Source: Paraburkholderia caballeronis (GTDB taxonomy: Bacteria > Pseudomonadota > Gammaproteobacteria > Burkholderiales > Burkholderiaceae). Taken from it: a stretch of DNA of 64,000 nucleotides. Below are positions 1 through 8,833 of the stretch, in pieces. Position 1 is the stretch's first letter. Every line of letters starts with the position of its first letter. Under the pieces are notes generated by a model. The model was not told the origin of the DNA. It was given only the letters and a program-made list of their open reading frames with translations, and did no database searches. A program made the translations under genes and the position numbers. The stretch covers positions 682,001 to 746,000 of the forward strand of contig NZ_FNSR01000003.1 in NCBI RefSeq assembly GCF_900104845.1, given 5' to 3'.

Positions 1-403
1 CGCCGGCGAACCATCCGGTGTAGTCGTTGATGCCATGACGCAGGCCGCCCTCGACGGCCGGACCCGGCTTGCCGCGCGGCGTCACGCTCGCGGAGTGGCT
101 GCCGGCCGCGATTTCGGCGACGTGCGCCGGAATGTCGAGCAGCAGCCAGTGGAAGAAGTCGACGCGCGGCAGCGACGCCGCCACTTCGCGGCCTTCCTGG
201 TTGACGTCGTCGCCGCGGCTCGGCACGTCCGGATCGTGGCAGACGAGCACGAACGACTGCGTGCCGGCCGGCGCGTCGCGCCATGCGAGATGCGGATTGC
301 GGTTGGACGACAACGCGACGTGCGTTGCGGCGTCCGGCACGGCGAACGCGAATTCGCCGGGGATGGGCTTGCCGTCGTCGAAGCTCTGGCTGGTCAGTTG
401 CAT
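1..403 (-). CDS. YbhB/YbcL-type PEBP-like protein, partial (3' end off window)
   Basis: The minus strand reads open from an ATG at 403 to the window edge, giving about 134 residues of a phosphatidylethanolamine-binding (Raf-kinase-inhibitor-like) protein. The sequence begins MQLTSQSFDDGKPIPGEFAF and contains HLAWRDAP, a CHDPDVPS segment and FFHWLLLDIP, which match the ligand-pocket and core motifs of bacterial YbhB/YbcL proteins. These are small cytosolic proteins of poorly defined function. The C-terminal portion, with the usual G(Y/W)GGPCPP-like segment, lies outside the window. No partner gene is visible on this side, and the upstream region is a 620-bp gap. The family call is confident; the biological role is not known. 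Confidence 0.8.
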   Translation of the reverse strand, partial: MQLTSQSFDDGKPIPGEFAFAVPDAATHVALSSNRNPHLAWRDAPAGTQSFVLVCHDPDVPSRGDDVNQEGREVAASLPRVDFFHWLLLDIPAHVAEIAAGSHSASVTPRGKPGPAVEGGLRHGINDYTGWFAG

Positions 404-1023
404 GGCTGGGTGTGGTCCCTGAAATGGAATGGAGGGGAAGCTCGCTGCCGCGTTGCGCGCGGTCTGCGATGCGACCCGTCGGCATTCTATGCAGGTGAAC
501 GGCGGGGATATTATCAAATCCGGTCATTTTGAAGCGATATCCTTTCAATGTGACTGGGTTAGGTCTGCTGCCACGCGGAAGCGGTGAGGTTCGAGGCTAC
601 TGTCCGTTGCGGGCTGAGTGCGGTTATCACCGGCGCTTCATGAAGGGCGGTCGATGAAGCCTGTATTCGTCCGCGAGCCGGGTTCTCGGCGCTTCGTCGA
701 TGACGCCATGGAGTTGCCTGCCGCCGGAGCGAGGCGGTCGTGCAATCAGGCGCGGCGAAAAAGATCGTCGATGTTCATGCGCACTTCATCGTATGGCGGC
801 CCGACAGCGCGAAGCGCGATGCCATCGACGTCTTTCGGCGCGGGCTGCGTGGCGAAGTTGAATCTGGCGAAGGTGTGAGGGGCAAGTCGTCATTGGTGTT
901 GCCCGAGACGACGTGCATCGTCCATCGACACCACGCGTTTTCCATCCCGCCCGCTTTCCCGCTACCCCGTTGCCAACGTTTCGTCATTTAGCTAACATGC
1001 GAAACGTCAACGGGGGAGAGTTC
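404..1023. other. 620-bp gap, mostly without a supported gene
   Basis: This gap separates the divergent PEBP-like gene and the ArsR-type gene. Several short open frames exist on both strands, but none has a convincing start with a ribosome site. The only protein-like segment is a minus-strand tail around 747-889, listed separately. The sequence just before 1024 (GGGGGAGAG) is the ribosome-binding site of the ArsR-type gene. Confidence 0.5.
747..889 (-). pseudogene. Possible truncated C-terminal gene fragment
   Basis: After a stop codon the minus strand reads about 47 codons containing FARFNFATQPAPKDVDG and PPYDEVRMNIDDLFRRA before a TGA. The composition looks like genuine protein rather than antisense noise, and there is no start codon in the segment. 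I do not recognise the family. It may be the tail of a gene whose 5' part was lost, or chance. Confidence is low. Confidence 0.22.
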
Positions 1024-1323
1024 ATGAACGACGTTACCCGCATCAGCGCACTCGCCAACGAAAGCCGGCTCGCCGTGATGCGATGGCTCAAGGAGCCGAG
1101 AAAGCATTTCCCTCATCAGCCGCACGGCGATGTCGATGAACTGGGCGTGTGCTGTACGTTCATCACCGAGAAGCTGCGCATTGCGCCGGCCACCACCACC
1201 CGGCACATGCGCATCCTGGCCGACGCGGGACTCGTGCGCGCCACCCGCATCGGGAAATTCACTTATTACAAGCGGATAGACGCCGAGCTGAAAAAGCTCA
1301 GTCGCGATCTTTCGCAGCTTTGA
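1024..1323 (+). CDS. ArsR/winged-helix transcriptional regulator
   Basis: This 99-residue protein has the compact ArsR-type layout. An N-terminal helix (ISALANESRLAVMRWL) leads to a winged helix-turn-helix with recognition segment APATTTRHMRILADAGLV, then a wing (ATRIGKFTYYKR). Such proteins are dimeric repressors that respond to metals, sulfide or small metabolites. A paired cysteine metal site is not obvious; only CC within GVCCTF is seen. The ATG at 1024 follows a purine-rich GGGGGAGAG site at 6-8 nt. The stop at 1323 is only a few bases before the decarboxylase start, so the two are almost certainly co-transcribed and the regulator probably controls that enzyme. The ligand cannot be read from sequence. 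Confidence 0.85.
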   Translation: MNDVTRISALANESRLAVMRWLKEPRKHFPHQPHGDVDELGVCCTFITEKLRIAPATTTRHMRILADAGLVRATRIGKFTYYKRIDAELKKLSRDLSQL

Positions 1324-1335
1324 GGGGTGTCGCCA

Positions 1336-2688
1336 GTGGATGAACATGCACTCATCGCGGACGCGGACCGGCGCGCCCACGCGTATCTGACGTCGATCGG
1401 CAAACGGCGCGTCTTCCCGGACGCCGCCACGTTGAGCGGCCTGTCCGCGTTCGACGAACCGTTTCCGGAGCAGGGCAAACCGCCTTCCGACGTTCTGCGG
1501 TTGCTGGACGAATCCGGCTCTCCCGCGACGGCCGCGTCGAACGATCCTCGCTACTTCGGCTTTGTCATTGGTGCGGCGCTGCCGGCCGCGGCGGCGGCCG
1601 AGCGGTTGATGCTCGCATGGGACCAGTGTGCGTCCTCTTTCGACAACTCGCCGGTCGCGGCGACCGTCGAACGCATCGCCGCGCGCTGGGTTCTGGATGC
1701 GCTCGATCTGCCGCGTGAAAGCGCCGTCGGGTTCGGCACCAGCGCAACGGCATGCACGCTCGTCGCCATCGCGGCCGCGCGGCGCGCGTTGCTGGCCCGC
1801 AAGGGTTGGGACTACGACGAAGACGGCTTGATCGGCGCACCGGAAGTCAAGGTGGTGATTTCGGAACTGGCCCATATCACCGTCAAGAAGGCGCTGCGCG
1901 TTCTCGGTTTCGGCATGAAGCGGATCGTCGCCGCGCCGGTGGACGCCCATGCGCGCATCGATCCGGATCGCCTGCCGGCGCTCGACGACATGACGATCCT
2001 GTGTCTGCAGGCGGGCGAGGTCAACACCGGCGAATTCGATCCGTTCCCGACGCTGATTCCGCGCGCCAGGGCGGCGGGTGCATGGGTGCATGTGGACGGC
2101 GCGTTCGGCTTGTGGGCGCGAGCTTCATCGAAGGCCCCGTTGACGGACGGCATAGACGCCGCCGATAGCTGGACCACCGACGGCCACAAGTGGCTCAACA
2201 CGCCGTACGACGGCGCGATGACCATTTGCCGGGAGGCAGCGGCGCTTGCGTCCGCGATGAACAGCGACGCGGCTTATTCCGCTGCGTCGCAGGATGCGCA
2301 GAAGAACCTCAACCTGGAGTTTTCGCGGCGGCCGCGCGGCATTCCCATCTGGGCGGCGCTGCGCGCGCTCGGCCGTACCGGCATCGCGGCGATGGTCGAG
2401 CGTCATTGCGCGCAGGCATCGCGTATCGCAGACGGATTGCGGGCAGGCGGTTATCAGGTGCTGAATCGTGTCGTCCTCAACCAGGTTCTCGTGCGCGCCG
2501 ATACCGACGAGCAGACCGTCGCCATTCGTCAGGCCGCGCAGGCATCGGGGGACGTGTGGTTCGGTCCGACCGTGTGGCAAGGCCGCCCCGCGTTCCGGAT
2601 CAGCGTTTCGTCGTGGCGCACCGGCGACGAGCATGTGGAGCAGCTCATCGAACTGCTGTGCCGGTTGCGTGGAACTCACGCTGCATAG
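1336..2688 (+). CDS. PLP-dependent group II decarboxylase-like protein
   Basis: The protein of about 450 residues belongs to the fold-type I pyridoxal-phosphate decarboxylases (glutamate/aromatic amino-acid decarboxylase family). The Schiff-base lysine lies in TDGHKWLNTPYD near residue 285, preceded by the cofactor-binding HVDGAFGLW segment. FGTSATACT near residue 140 corresponds to the phosphate-binding loop. The C terminus (RPAFRISVSSWRT) matches the small domain of the family. Two GTG codons, 1327 and 1336, are possible starts; 1336 leaves 12 nt after the regulator stop. Translational coupling with the ArsR-type gene suggests an inducible amine-producing or amino-acid-degrading function. 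The substrate (aromatic amino acid, glutamate or another) is not decidable here. Confidence 0.82.
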   Translation: MDEHALIADADRRAHAYLTSIGKRRVFPDAATLSGLSAFDEPFPEQGKPPSDVLRLLDESGSPATAASNDPRYFGFVIGAALPAAAAAERLMLAWDQCASSFDNSPVAATVERIAARWVLDALDLPRESAVGFGTSATACTLVAIAAARRALLARKGWDYDEDGLIGAPEVKVVISELAHITVKKALRVLGFGMKRIVAAPVDAHARIDPDRLPALDDMTILCLQAGEVNTGEFDPFPTLIPRARAAGAWVHVDGAFGLWARASSKAPLTDGIDAADSWTTDGHKWLNTPYDGAMTICREAAALASAMNSDAAYSAASQDAQKNLNLEFSRRPRGIPIWAALRALGRTGIAAMVERHCAQASRIADGLRAGGYQVLNRVVLNQVLVRADTDEQTVAIRQAAQASGDVWFGPTVWQGRPAFRISVSSWRTGDEHVEQLIELLCRLRGTHAA

Positions 2689-3041
2689 ATCGCGCTGATC
2701 CGTCTGTCGCCGCATCGGTTCGTGAAACGGATGCGGTATCGGATAGTCAGGATCGCAGATCACGTCATTTCGGGCATCGCCGGAAATCATGCGGTTTGTG
2801 CGCACTTCCGGCGTAACTGCATCGAAACGGCTGCGTCGTTGGCCACGGTCGTTCGCGTGGCTCACGTGACCTTCACCGAACCCACAAAACCTCATTAGCA
2901 ACTGAAGATTCAGTGGTAGCCGCTGCGAGCCGGACCTTGTTTAATAGGTTCGATGCGGCGCGCTCTTCGCGCGCCGCGCTTCCCATCCGGCCCGCGCGCA
3001 ACGCAGACCGACGCGCCGCGGGCTTCGCCACGGACCTGCTG
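2689..3041. other. 353-bp intergenic region with small inverted repeat
   Basis: No gene is supported here. A 14-bp inverted repeat, ACTGAAGATTCAGT, lies at 2901-2914, about 130 bp before the flavoprotein start, and could be an operator. An upstream in-frame extension of the flavoprotein (from 2913) exists but is arginine/alanine-rich and unlike the family N terminus. Confidence 0.4.
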
Positions 3042-4304
3042 ATGACTTCGTTGCTGAACGACACCGACCGGACTACCCACTCGACGGGCGCCGACTACGA
3101 AACACTCGCCGCCCGCTTTCGCCCCCTCTTCGAACGGATCGCCGCGGGCGCGGCCGAGCGCGACCGCACGCGCACATTGCCTCGCGATGCGATCGACGCG
3201 CTGAAAGCGGCCGGCTTCGGCGCGCTGCGGGTGCCGGTATCGCACGGCGGCTTCGGCGCGTCGATCCCGCAGCTGTTCCGGTTGATCGTCGAACTGGCCG
3301 CCGCCGATTCGAATCTGCCGCAGGCGCTGCGCTCGCATTTCGCATTCGTCGAGGACCGGCTCAACGCAGCGTCCGACGCCGTGCAGAAAACCTGGTTCGA
3401 CCGCTTCGTCAGCGGCCAGATCGTCGGCGGTGCGTGGACCGAGGTCGGCAACGCGATCGGCGACGTGCGCACGCGCGTGTCGAAGCAGGGCGACGGCTGG
3501 GTGATCGACGGCGCGAAATACTACAGCACCGGCGGCCTGTTCGCGGACTGGCTCGACGTCTATGCGCGGCGCGCCGACGATGACGGCGACGTGATCGCGG
3601 TCGTCAACCGGCATCAGCCGGGCGTGCAGCTCGACGACGACTGGGACGGTTTCGGCCAGGTCGGCACCGCGAGCGGCACGACGCGCTTCCAGCACGCGAG
3701 CGTCGACGCGCAGAACGTGATCGACTTCGCGCGCCGCTTTCGCTACCAGACCGCGTTCTATCAGCTTTTCCACGTCGCGACGCTGGCGGGCATCGCGCAG
3801 GCGGTGAAGCGCGACGCGGCCGAACTGGTCCGCGCGCGCACGCGCATCTACAGCCACGGCAACGCGTCGCGCTCCGGCGACGACGCGCAGATCCAGCAGG
3901 TGGTCGGCGAAATCGCAGCGTGGGCCTATGCGGCCGAAGCGATCGCGCTGCGCGCGGCCGAGCCGTTGCAGCGCGCGTATGACGCGCATCGAGGCGGCGA
4001 CGAGCAGGCCGAATACGCGGCGAACCTCGACGCCGAAATCGAATCCGCGCAGAGCCAACTGGTGGTGTCGGACCTCGCGCTGCGCGCGTCCACGCATCTG
4101 TTCGACGCGCTCGGCGCATCGGCGACGAGCACCGCAAAAGCATTGGACCGTCACTGGCGCAACGCGCGTACGGTGTCGTCGCACAATCCGCTCGTGTACA
4201 AGGCGAGGATCGTCGGCGACTGGGCGATCAACGGCGCCGAGCCGCCTTACGTATGGAAGATCGGGGACGGCCAGCAAAACCCCGTGAGCGGGGCGCGCGC
4301 ATGA
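3042..4304 (+). CDS. SfnB/DszC-like acyl-CoA dehydrogenase-fold flavin monooxygenase
   Basis: This 420-residue protein has the acyl-CoA dehydrogenase fold of the DszC/SfnB/XiaF-like flavin monooxygenases, which use reduced flavin from a separate reductase. Supporting segments are the N-terminal helical part (ALKAAGFGALRVPVSHGGFG), the middle beta-domain (GDGWVIDGAKYYSTGGLFADW, DDDWDGFGQVGTASGTT) and the C-terminal DRHWRNARTVSSHNPLVYK, typical of SfnB-type enzymes. The catalytic glutamate of true acyl-CoA dehydrogenases is not evident. I chose ATG 3042 (MTSLLNDTDRT) because the upstream extension is low-complexity. The stop overlaps the next start (ATGA at 4301-4304), so it is translationally coupled to the FMN monooxygenase. 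Oxidation of a sulfur-containing compound is inferred from family and neighbours. Confidence 0.82.
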   Translation: MTSLLNDTDRTTHSTGADYETLAARFRPLFERIAAGAAERDRTRTLPRDAIDALKAAGFGALRVPVSHGGFGASIPQLFRLIVELAAADSNLPQALRSHFAFVEDRLNAASDAVQKTWFDRFVSGQIVGGAWTEVGNAIGDVRTRVSKQGDGWVIDGAKYYSTGGLFADWLDVYARRADDDGDVIAVVNRHQPGVQLDDDWDGFGQVGTASGTTRFQHASVDAQNVIDFARRFRYQTAFYQLFHVATLAGIAQAVKRDAAELVRARTRIYSHGNASRSGDDAQIQQVVGEIAAWAYAAEAIALRAAEPLQRAYDAHRGGDEQAEYAANLDAEIESAQSQLVVSDLALRASTHLFDALGASATSTAKALDRHWRNARTVSSHNPLVYKARIVGDWAINGAEPPYVWKIGDGQQNPVSGARA

Positions 4305-5713
4305 GCCGGCCGATCCGTTTCAACGCGTTCGAGATGAACTGCGTCGGGCATCAGTCGCCGGGGCTGTGGGCGCATCCGCGCGACCGTTCGTGGCAGTACA
4401 AGGACCTCGACTACTGGACCGATCTCGCGAAGCTGCTGGAAAAGGGCATCTTCGACGGGATCTTCATCGCGGACGTGATCGGCTATTACGACGTCTACAA
4501 GGGCAGCAACTATCACGCGCTGCACCAGGCCGCGCAGATTCCGGTGAACGATCCGCTGCAAGTCGCGGCGCCGATCGCGATGGTGACGGAGCATCTGGGC
4601 ATCGGCATCACGGCGTCCACGTCGTTCGAGCATCCGTACACGTTCGCGCGGCGGCTTTCGACCGCGGATCATCACACGAAGGGGCGGGTCGGCTGGAACA
4701 TCGTCACGTCGTATCTGGAGAGCGGCGCGAAGAACATCGGGCAGGGCGGGTTGCGCGATCACAGCAATCGCTACGAGGTCGCGGCCGAGTACGTGGAGGT
4801 GCTGTACAAGCTGTTCGAGGGGAGCTGGGAGGACGGGGCGGTCGTGCGCGACCGGCAGCAGCGCGTGTTCACGCACCCGGAGAAAGTGCACGAGATCGGC
4901 CACCAGGGGCGCTTCTTCGACGTGCCCGGTTATCACCTGTGCGAGCCGTCGCCGCAGCGCACGCCGGTGCTGTATCAGGCCGGCGCGTCGGGGCCGGGCA
5001 AGACGTTCGCCGCGCAGCATGCGGAGTGCGTGTTCGTCGCCGCGCCGACGCAGTCGGTGCTGAAGCAGTACGTCGCCGACGTGCGCCGGCAGGCTTCGGA
5101 AGCCGGCCGCGATCCCGCCAGGCTGCTGATCTACAACCTCGTCACCGTGATCGTCGACGAGACCGACGCGAAGGCGCACGCGAAATTCGAAGAGTACCAA
5201 CGCTACGTGTCGTACGACGGCTCGCTCGTGTTCATGTCCGGCTGGACCGGCATCGACTTCGGGCAGTACGCGCCGACGGATCTGGTGCGGCGCGTCGAGA
5301 CGAACGCGATCGTGTCGGCTGTCGAACATCTCGCGGGCGGCGACCGCTCGTGGACGATCGAGGAACTGGCGACGTGGGGCGGCATCGGCGGCATGGGGCC
5401 GGTGTTCGTCGGCTCCGCGTCGACGGTCGCGGACATCCTTCAGCAATGGGTCGAAGCGACCGGCGTGGACGGCTTCAATCTCGCGTATGCGATCGCGCAC
5501 GAGACGTTCGAGGACGTCGTGCATTACCTCGTGCCGGAGTTGCAGCGGCGCGGCGTTTATCCGACGTCGTATCGCGAAGGCACGCTGCGCGAGAAACTGT
5601 TCGGAGCCGGCGCGCGGCTGCCCGGCGATCATCCGGCGGCGCGCTATCGCGACATCGAGCGCGTGAAGCGGGAAGAAGCGGCGCAACGGGAAGAGGCGGT
5701 TACAGCCCGCTGA
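4301..5713 (+). CDS. NtaA/SnaA/DszA-family FMN-dependent monooxygenase
   Basis: The 470-residue product is a bacterial luciferase-like TIM-barrel monooxygenase of the NtaA/SnaA/DszA/SoxA group, which use FMNH2 to cleave C-S or C-N bonds. Characteristic segments are the start RFNAFEMNCVGHQSPGLW, KGIFDGIFIADVIGYYDVY, the STADHHTKGRVGWNIVTSYL block and QAGASGPGKTFAAQHAECVF. The length is within the usual 440-480 residues. It overlaps the upstream DszC-like gene by 4 nt, so the pair is made together, as in dibenzothiophene-type desulfurization systems where DszC and DszA act in sequence. The actual substrate is unknown, and no dedicated flavin reductase is seen in the cluster. Confidence 0.87.
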   Translation: MSRPIRFNAFEMNCVGHQSPGLWAHPRDRSWQYKDLDYWTDLAKLLEKGIFDGIFIADVIGYYDVYKGSNYHALHQAAQIPVNDPLQVAAPIAMVTEHLGIGITASTSFEHPYTFARRLSTADHHTKGRVGWNIVTSYLESGAKNIGQGGLRDHSNRYEVAAEYVEVLYKLFEGSWEDGAVVRDRQQRVFTHPEKVHEIGHQGRFFDVPGYHLCEPSPQRTPVLYQAGASGPGKTFAAQHAECVFVAAPTQSVLKQYVADVRRQASEAGRDPARLLIYNLVTVIVDETDAKAHAKFEEYQRYVSYDGSLVFMSGWTGIDFGQYAPTDLVRRVETNAIVSAVEHLAGGDRSWTIEELATWGGIGGMGPVFVGSASTVADILQQWVEATGVDGFNLAYAIAHETFEDVVHYLVPELQRRGVYPTSYREGTLREKLFGAGARLPGDHPAARYRDIERVKREEAAQREEAVTAR

Positions 5714-5823
5714 TCCGTGCGTCGGCTCGAACCCCAGGCACGCTGCGGCGTGCCTGTCTGCGCTTGTCGCGCCGCATCGCGCGACGCGTGTGCGGCCCAT
5801 ATATCGTAAGCACAACTCGTTCG

Positions 5824-5852
5824 TTGCCTGAAGTCCGGCCGATTCGTATAAA
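5824..5852 (+). promoter_or_regulatory. Predicted sigma-70 promoter for MFS/ABC genes
   Basis: TTGCCT at 5824-5829 and TATAAA at 5847-5852 are separated by exactly 17 bp. The site lies about 43 bp before the TTG start of the MFS gene and downstream of the monooxygenase pair. It suggests that the transporter genes can be transcribed independently. Confidence 0.5.
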
Positions 5853-5894
5853 CGCTTGACGTCCCGTCTTGATCCTTAAAAAAGGAGGTCAGCG

Positions 5895-7325
5895 TTGAGC
5901 ACCCTCGAACTCGACATCGCAGCGCCCGTTTCCACGCCGATCCGTTCGGCCAGCGACGTATCGCGCCTCATCAACGCCGGCGGTTCCGCGACGAGCCATG
6001 CGCGCGTGATCGTGCTGCTCGCGCTCGGCGGCGTGTTTCTCGACGCGTACGACCTGACCACGCTGTCCTACGGCATCCAGGACGTGACGCGCGAGTTCGG
6101 CCTCACGCCTTCGCTGACCGGCCTCGTCAGCTCGGCCATCGTGATCGGCACGATACTCGGCAGCGTGGTCGGCGGCTGGCTGACCGACAGGATCGGCCGC
6201 TACCAGGTGTTCATGGCCGACATGCTGTTCTTCGTCGTCGCGGCAATCGCGGCGGGCCTCGCGCCGAACGTGTGGGTGCTGATCGCCGCGCGCTTCGTGA
6301 TGGGGCTCGGCGTCGGCATCGACCTGCCGGTCGCGATGGCGTTCCTTGCGGAATTCTCGAAGTTCAGCGGACGCGGCAACAAGGCGTCGCGGCTCGCCGC
6401 GTGGTGCCCGATGTGGTACGCGGCTTCGTCGGTGTGCTTCCTGATCGTGTTCGGGCTGTATTTCCTGCTGCCCGAGGCGCATGCGGGCTGGTTGTGGCGC
6501 GCGTCGCTGATCTTCGGCGCGGTGCCGGCGCTGGTCATCATTCTCGTGCGCAAGCGCTTCATGAACGAGTCGCCGCTGTGGGCCGCGAACCAGGGCGATC
6601 TGAAGAACGCGGTGCGCATCCTGCGCGAATCGTACGGCATTCACGCGCACGAAGCGCCGGACGCGGGCGAGCCGGTACAGAAGCAACCGCCGGCGAGTCT
6701 GCGCGTGCTGTTCCAGAAGCCGTATCGCGAACGCACGATCGTCGCCAGCGTGATGAACCTGTGCATTCCGTTCGAATACACCGCCATCGCGTTTTTCCTG
6801 CCGTCGATCCTGTCGCAGTTTCTCGGCGCGGGCGTGTTCGAGACGATCGCCGCGTCGCTCGCGCTGAACCTGTTGTTCGCGCTGACCGGCGGCCTGCTCG
6901 GGATGCGGCTCGCGTATCGCCATCCGTCGCGACACGTCGCGATCGCGGGTTTCGCGCTGCAATTCGTGGCGCTCGTCGCGCTCGCGCTGGTCGGCCATCC
7001 GCAGGCGGCGCTCGGCATCGGCTTTGCGCTGCTGATGCTCGGCACGTGGCTGTTCGCCGAAGGCTTCGGTCCCGGCGCGCAGATGATGATCTATCCGGCG
7101 CTGTCGTACCCGACGTCGATTCGCGGCACCGGGGTCGGCTTCGGCCGTTCGCTGACCGGCATCGGCAGCGCGCTCGCGCTGTTCGTGCTGCCGATCCTGC
7201 AGGCGCGCTTCGGCACCGACATGTTCTGGATCGTCGCGGTGACAGCCGCCACGCCGATCGTGTTCCTGCTGGCGATCCGCTACGAGCCGACCGCGCGCGA
7301 CATCGACGACGAGGCCGCCGCTTGA
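5895..7325 (+). CDS. Major facilitator superfamily transporter
   Basis: This 476-residue membrane protein has about twelve hydrophobic segments and the MFS signature in loop 2-3 (GGWLTDRIGRYQVF) and at the start of TM1-2 (GGVFLDAYDLTTLSYG). That pattern is typical of the sugar porter/aromatic-acid symporter side of the superfamily. It is an inner-membrane proton-coupled permease or exporter. The start is a TTG at 5895, preceded by an excellent AAAGGAGG site (about 5881-5888). Its stop overlaps the TTG start of the ABC ATPase gene, so the two are coupled. Having both an MFS and an ABC system in one cluster may mean uptake of one compound and efflux of a product. Confidence 0.87.
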   Translation: MSTLELDIAAPVSTPIRSASDVSRLINAGGSATSHARVIVLLALGGVFLDAYDLTTLSYGIQDVTREFGLTPSLTGLVSSAIVIGTILGSVVGGWLTDRIGRYQVFMADMLFFVVAAIAAGLAPNVWVLIAARFVMGLGVGIDLPVAMAFLAEFSKFSGRGNKASRLAAWCPMWYAASSVCFLIVFGLYFLLPEAHAGWLWRASLIFGAVPALVIILVRKRFMNESPLWAANQGDLKNAVRILRESYGIHAHEAPDAGEPVQKQPPASLRVLFQKPYRERTIVASVMNLCIPFEYTAIAFFLPSILSQFLGAGVFETIAASLALNLLFALTGGLLGMRLAYRHPSRHVAIAGFALQFVALVALALVGHPQAALGIGFALLMLGTWLFAEGFGPGAQMMIYPALSYPTSIRGTGVGFGRSLTGIGSALALFVLPILQARFGTDMFWIVAVTAATPIVFLLAIRYEPTARDIDDEAAA

Positions 7326-8812
7326 GCACCGCGCCGGTCGTCCTCGACGCGCGTGCGCTGTCGAAACGCTTCGGCCCGACGCGCGCGCTGGACCGCTTCG
7401 ACCTGTCGATCCGCGCCGGCGAGGTCGTCGCGCTGATGGGCGCGAACGGCGCGGGAAAATCGACGGTCGTGAAGATTCTGAGCGGCGTGCTGCGCGCGGA
7501 CAGCGGGACGTTGACGCTACGCGGCCGCCCGTACCAGCCGGATTCCGCGCAGCGCGCGAAGGCGCTGGGCGTCGCGACGATGCATCAGGCGGTCGCCGAC
7601 GCGGTGGTGCCGACGCTGTCGATCGCGGAGAACCTGCTGCTCGATCGCACGAGCAGCCCGAGCCGCGCGGGCGGCCGCTGGTTCGCCACGCCGTCGGCCC
7701 GGCTGCGCGACGCGCGGGCAATCGCGGCGCACGTCGGGCTGACGGGCGACCTCGCCGCGCCGCTCGCGGAACAGTCGGTCGCGACGAAGCAACTGGTCAC
7801 GCTGGCGCGCGCGCTCGACACCGATCCGGCGCTGCTGATCCTCGACGAACCGACCGCGAGCCTGTCCGCCGCGGAGGCGCATACGCTGTTCGCGGCGCTC
7901 GACGCATTGCGCGCGCGCGGCGTCGGCATCCTGCTGGTGTCGCATCGGCCAGGCGATCTGCGGCGGATGGCCGATCGCGCGGTCGTGCTGCGCGACGGGC
8001 GGCATGTCGCGGACTTCGACGCGCCGCTCGACGGCGACGCGGCATTGCACGCGATGATCGGCCGTCCACTGCCGGCGCGGTCAACACCGGCAGCGGCAGG
8101 CGGCGTGCTCGATCAACCGGTCGAGCCGTCGCGATCCGGTTTTCGCGCGCGCGGCTTGAAGCTCTTTCCCGACGCGCCGCCGCTCGACTTCCACGCGGCG
8201 CGCGGCGAGATCGTCGCGATCGCGGGACCGGTCGGCGGCGGCAAGTCGCGGCTCGCGCGGACGATCTTCGGGATCGAGCCGCCGGCCGGCGGTGCGATGA
8301 CGCTCGACGGCGAGCCGTGGCGCGCGCGCAGCGCGGCCGACGCGATCGACGCCGGCGTCTTCATGCTCGGCGAGGATCGCTGGGCGACGTCGCTGTTTCC
8401 GGACAGCGTGCCGTTCGCGTCGATCGAAGGCACGTTGAGTTTTCCGTTCCTGGCGCGCTGGTTTCGCGGCGGCCGCATCGTGCGTTCGCGCGAACGGGCG
8501 CGCGCGCAGGCGGCGATCCGCAGCATGACCGTGCGCTGCAACGGCCCGGCCGACCGCGTCGCGAACCTGTCGGGCGGCAACCAGCAGAAGGTCGCGCTTG
8601 CGCGCTGGCACCTGGAGCCCGCGCGGATGCTGTTGCTCGACGAGCCGTTTCAGGGCGTCGACGTCGGCGCGCGCGCGGAGATCGTCGAAGTGCTGCGGCG
8701 CGGCGCGGCGGACCGCGTGACGCTCGTGTTCGTCAGCGACGTGGAAGAGGCGTTCGAGGTCGCGGACCGCGTGCTGCACTTCGATCGCCTGCGCATCGAG
8801 ACCCTTGACTAA
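7322..8812 (+). CDS. RbsA-type ABC transporter ATP-binding protein (two NBDs)
   Basis: The 496-residue protein carries two fused ATP-binding domains, as in ribose/monosaccharide (CUT2) transporters. Domain 1 has Walker A GANGAGKST near residue 40, Walker B LLILDEPTASLS, and a degenerate signature (SVATKQLV) in place of LSGGQ. Domain 2 has an intact Walker A-like GPVGGGKS, the signature LSGGNQQKV near residue 420 and Walker B MLLLDEPFQGVDVG. It starts at TTG 7322, overlapping the MFS stop by 4 nt, and is followed by its permease. It would energise uptake at the inner membrane. Classical RbsA proteins usually have a degraded second Walker A, so the intact GKS here is unusual. Confidence 0.9.
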   Translation: MSTAPVVLDARALSKRFGPTRALDRFDLSIRAGEVVALMGANGAGKSTVVKILSGVLRADSGTLTLRGRPYQPDSAQRAKALGVATMHQAVADAVVPTLSIAENLLLDRTSSPSRAGGRWFATPSARLRDARAIAAHVGLTGDLAAPLAEQSVATKQLVTLARALDTDPALLILDEPTASLSAAEAHTLFAALDALRARGVGILLVSHRPGDLRRMADRAVVLRDGRHVADFDAPLDGDAALHAMIGRPLPARSTPAAAGGVLDQPVEPSRSGFRARGLKLFPDAPPLDFHAARGEIVAIAGPVGGGKSRLARTIFGIEPPAGGAMTLDGEPWRARSAADAIDAGVFMLGEDRWATSLFPDSVPFASIEGTLSFPFLARWFRGGRIVRSRERARAQAAIRSMTVRCNGPADRVANLSGGNQQKVALARWHLEPARMLLLDEPFQGVDVGARAEIVEVLRRGAADRVTLVFVSDVEEAFEVADRVLHFDRLRIETLD

Positions 8813-8833
8813 GCCATTTCGGGAACCTGAACG

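Noticed and set aside
618..991. Two plus-strand frames (86 and 83 codons), one with a VDVHAHF stretch that resembles an amidohydrolase start.
   Set aside because: The similarity is limited to a few residues, the frame loses family character at once, and the opposite strand offers a more protein-like segment.
2913..3041. Extended start (GTG/ATG at 2913) of the first SfnB-like flavoprotein.
   Set aside because: The extra 43 residues are Arg/Ala-rich and absent from the family; ATG 3042 gives the normal length.
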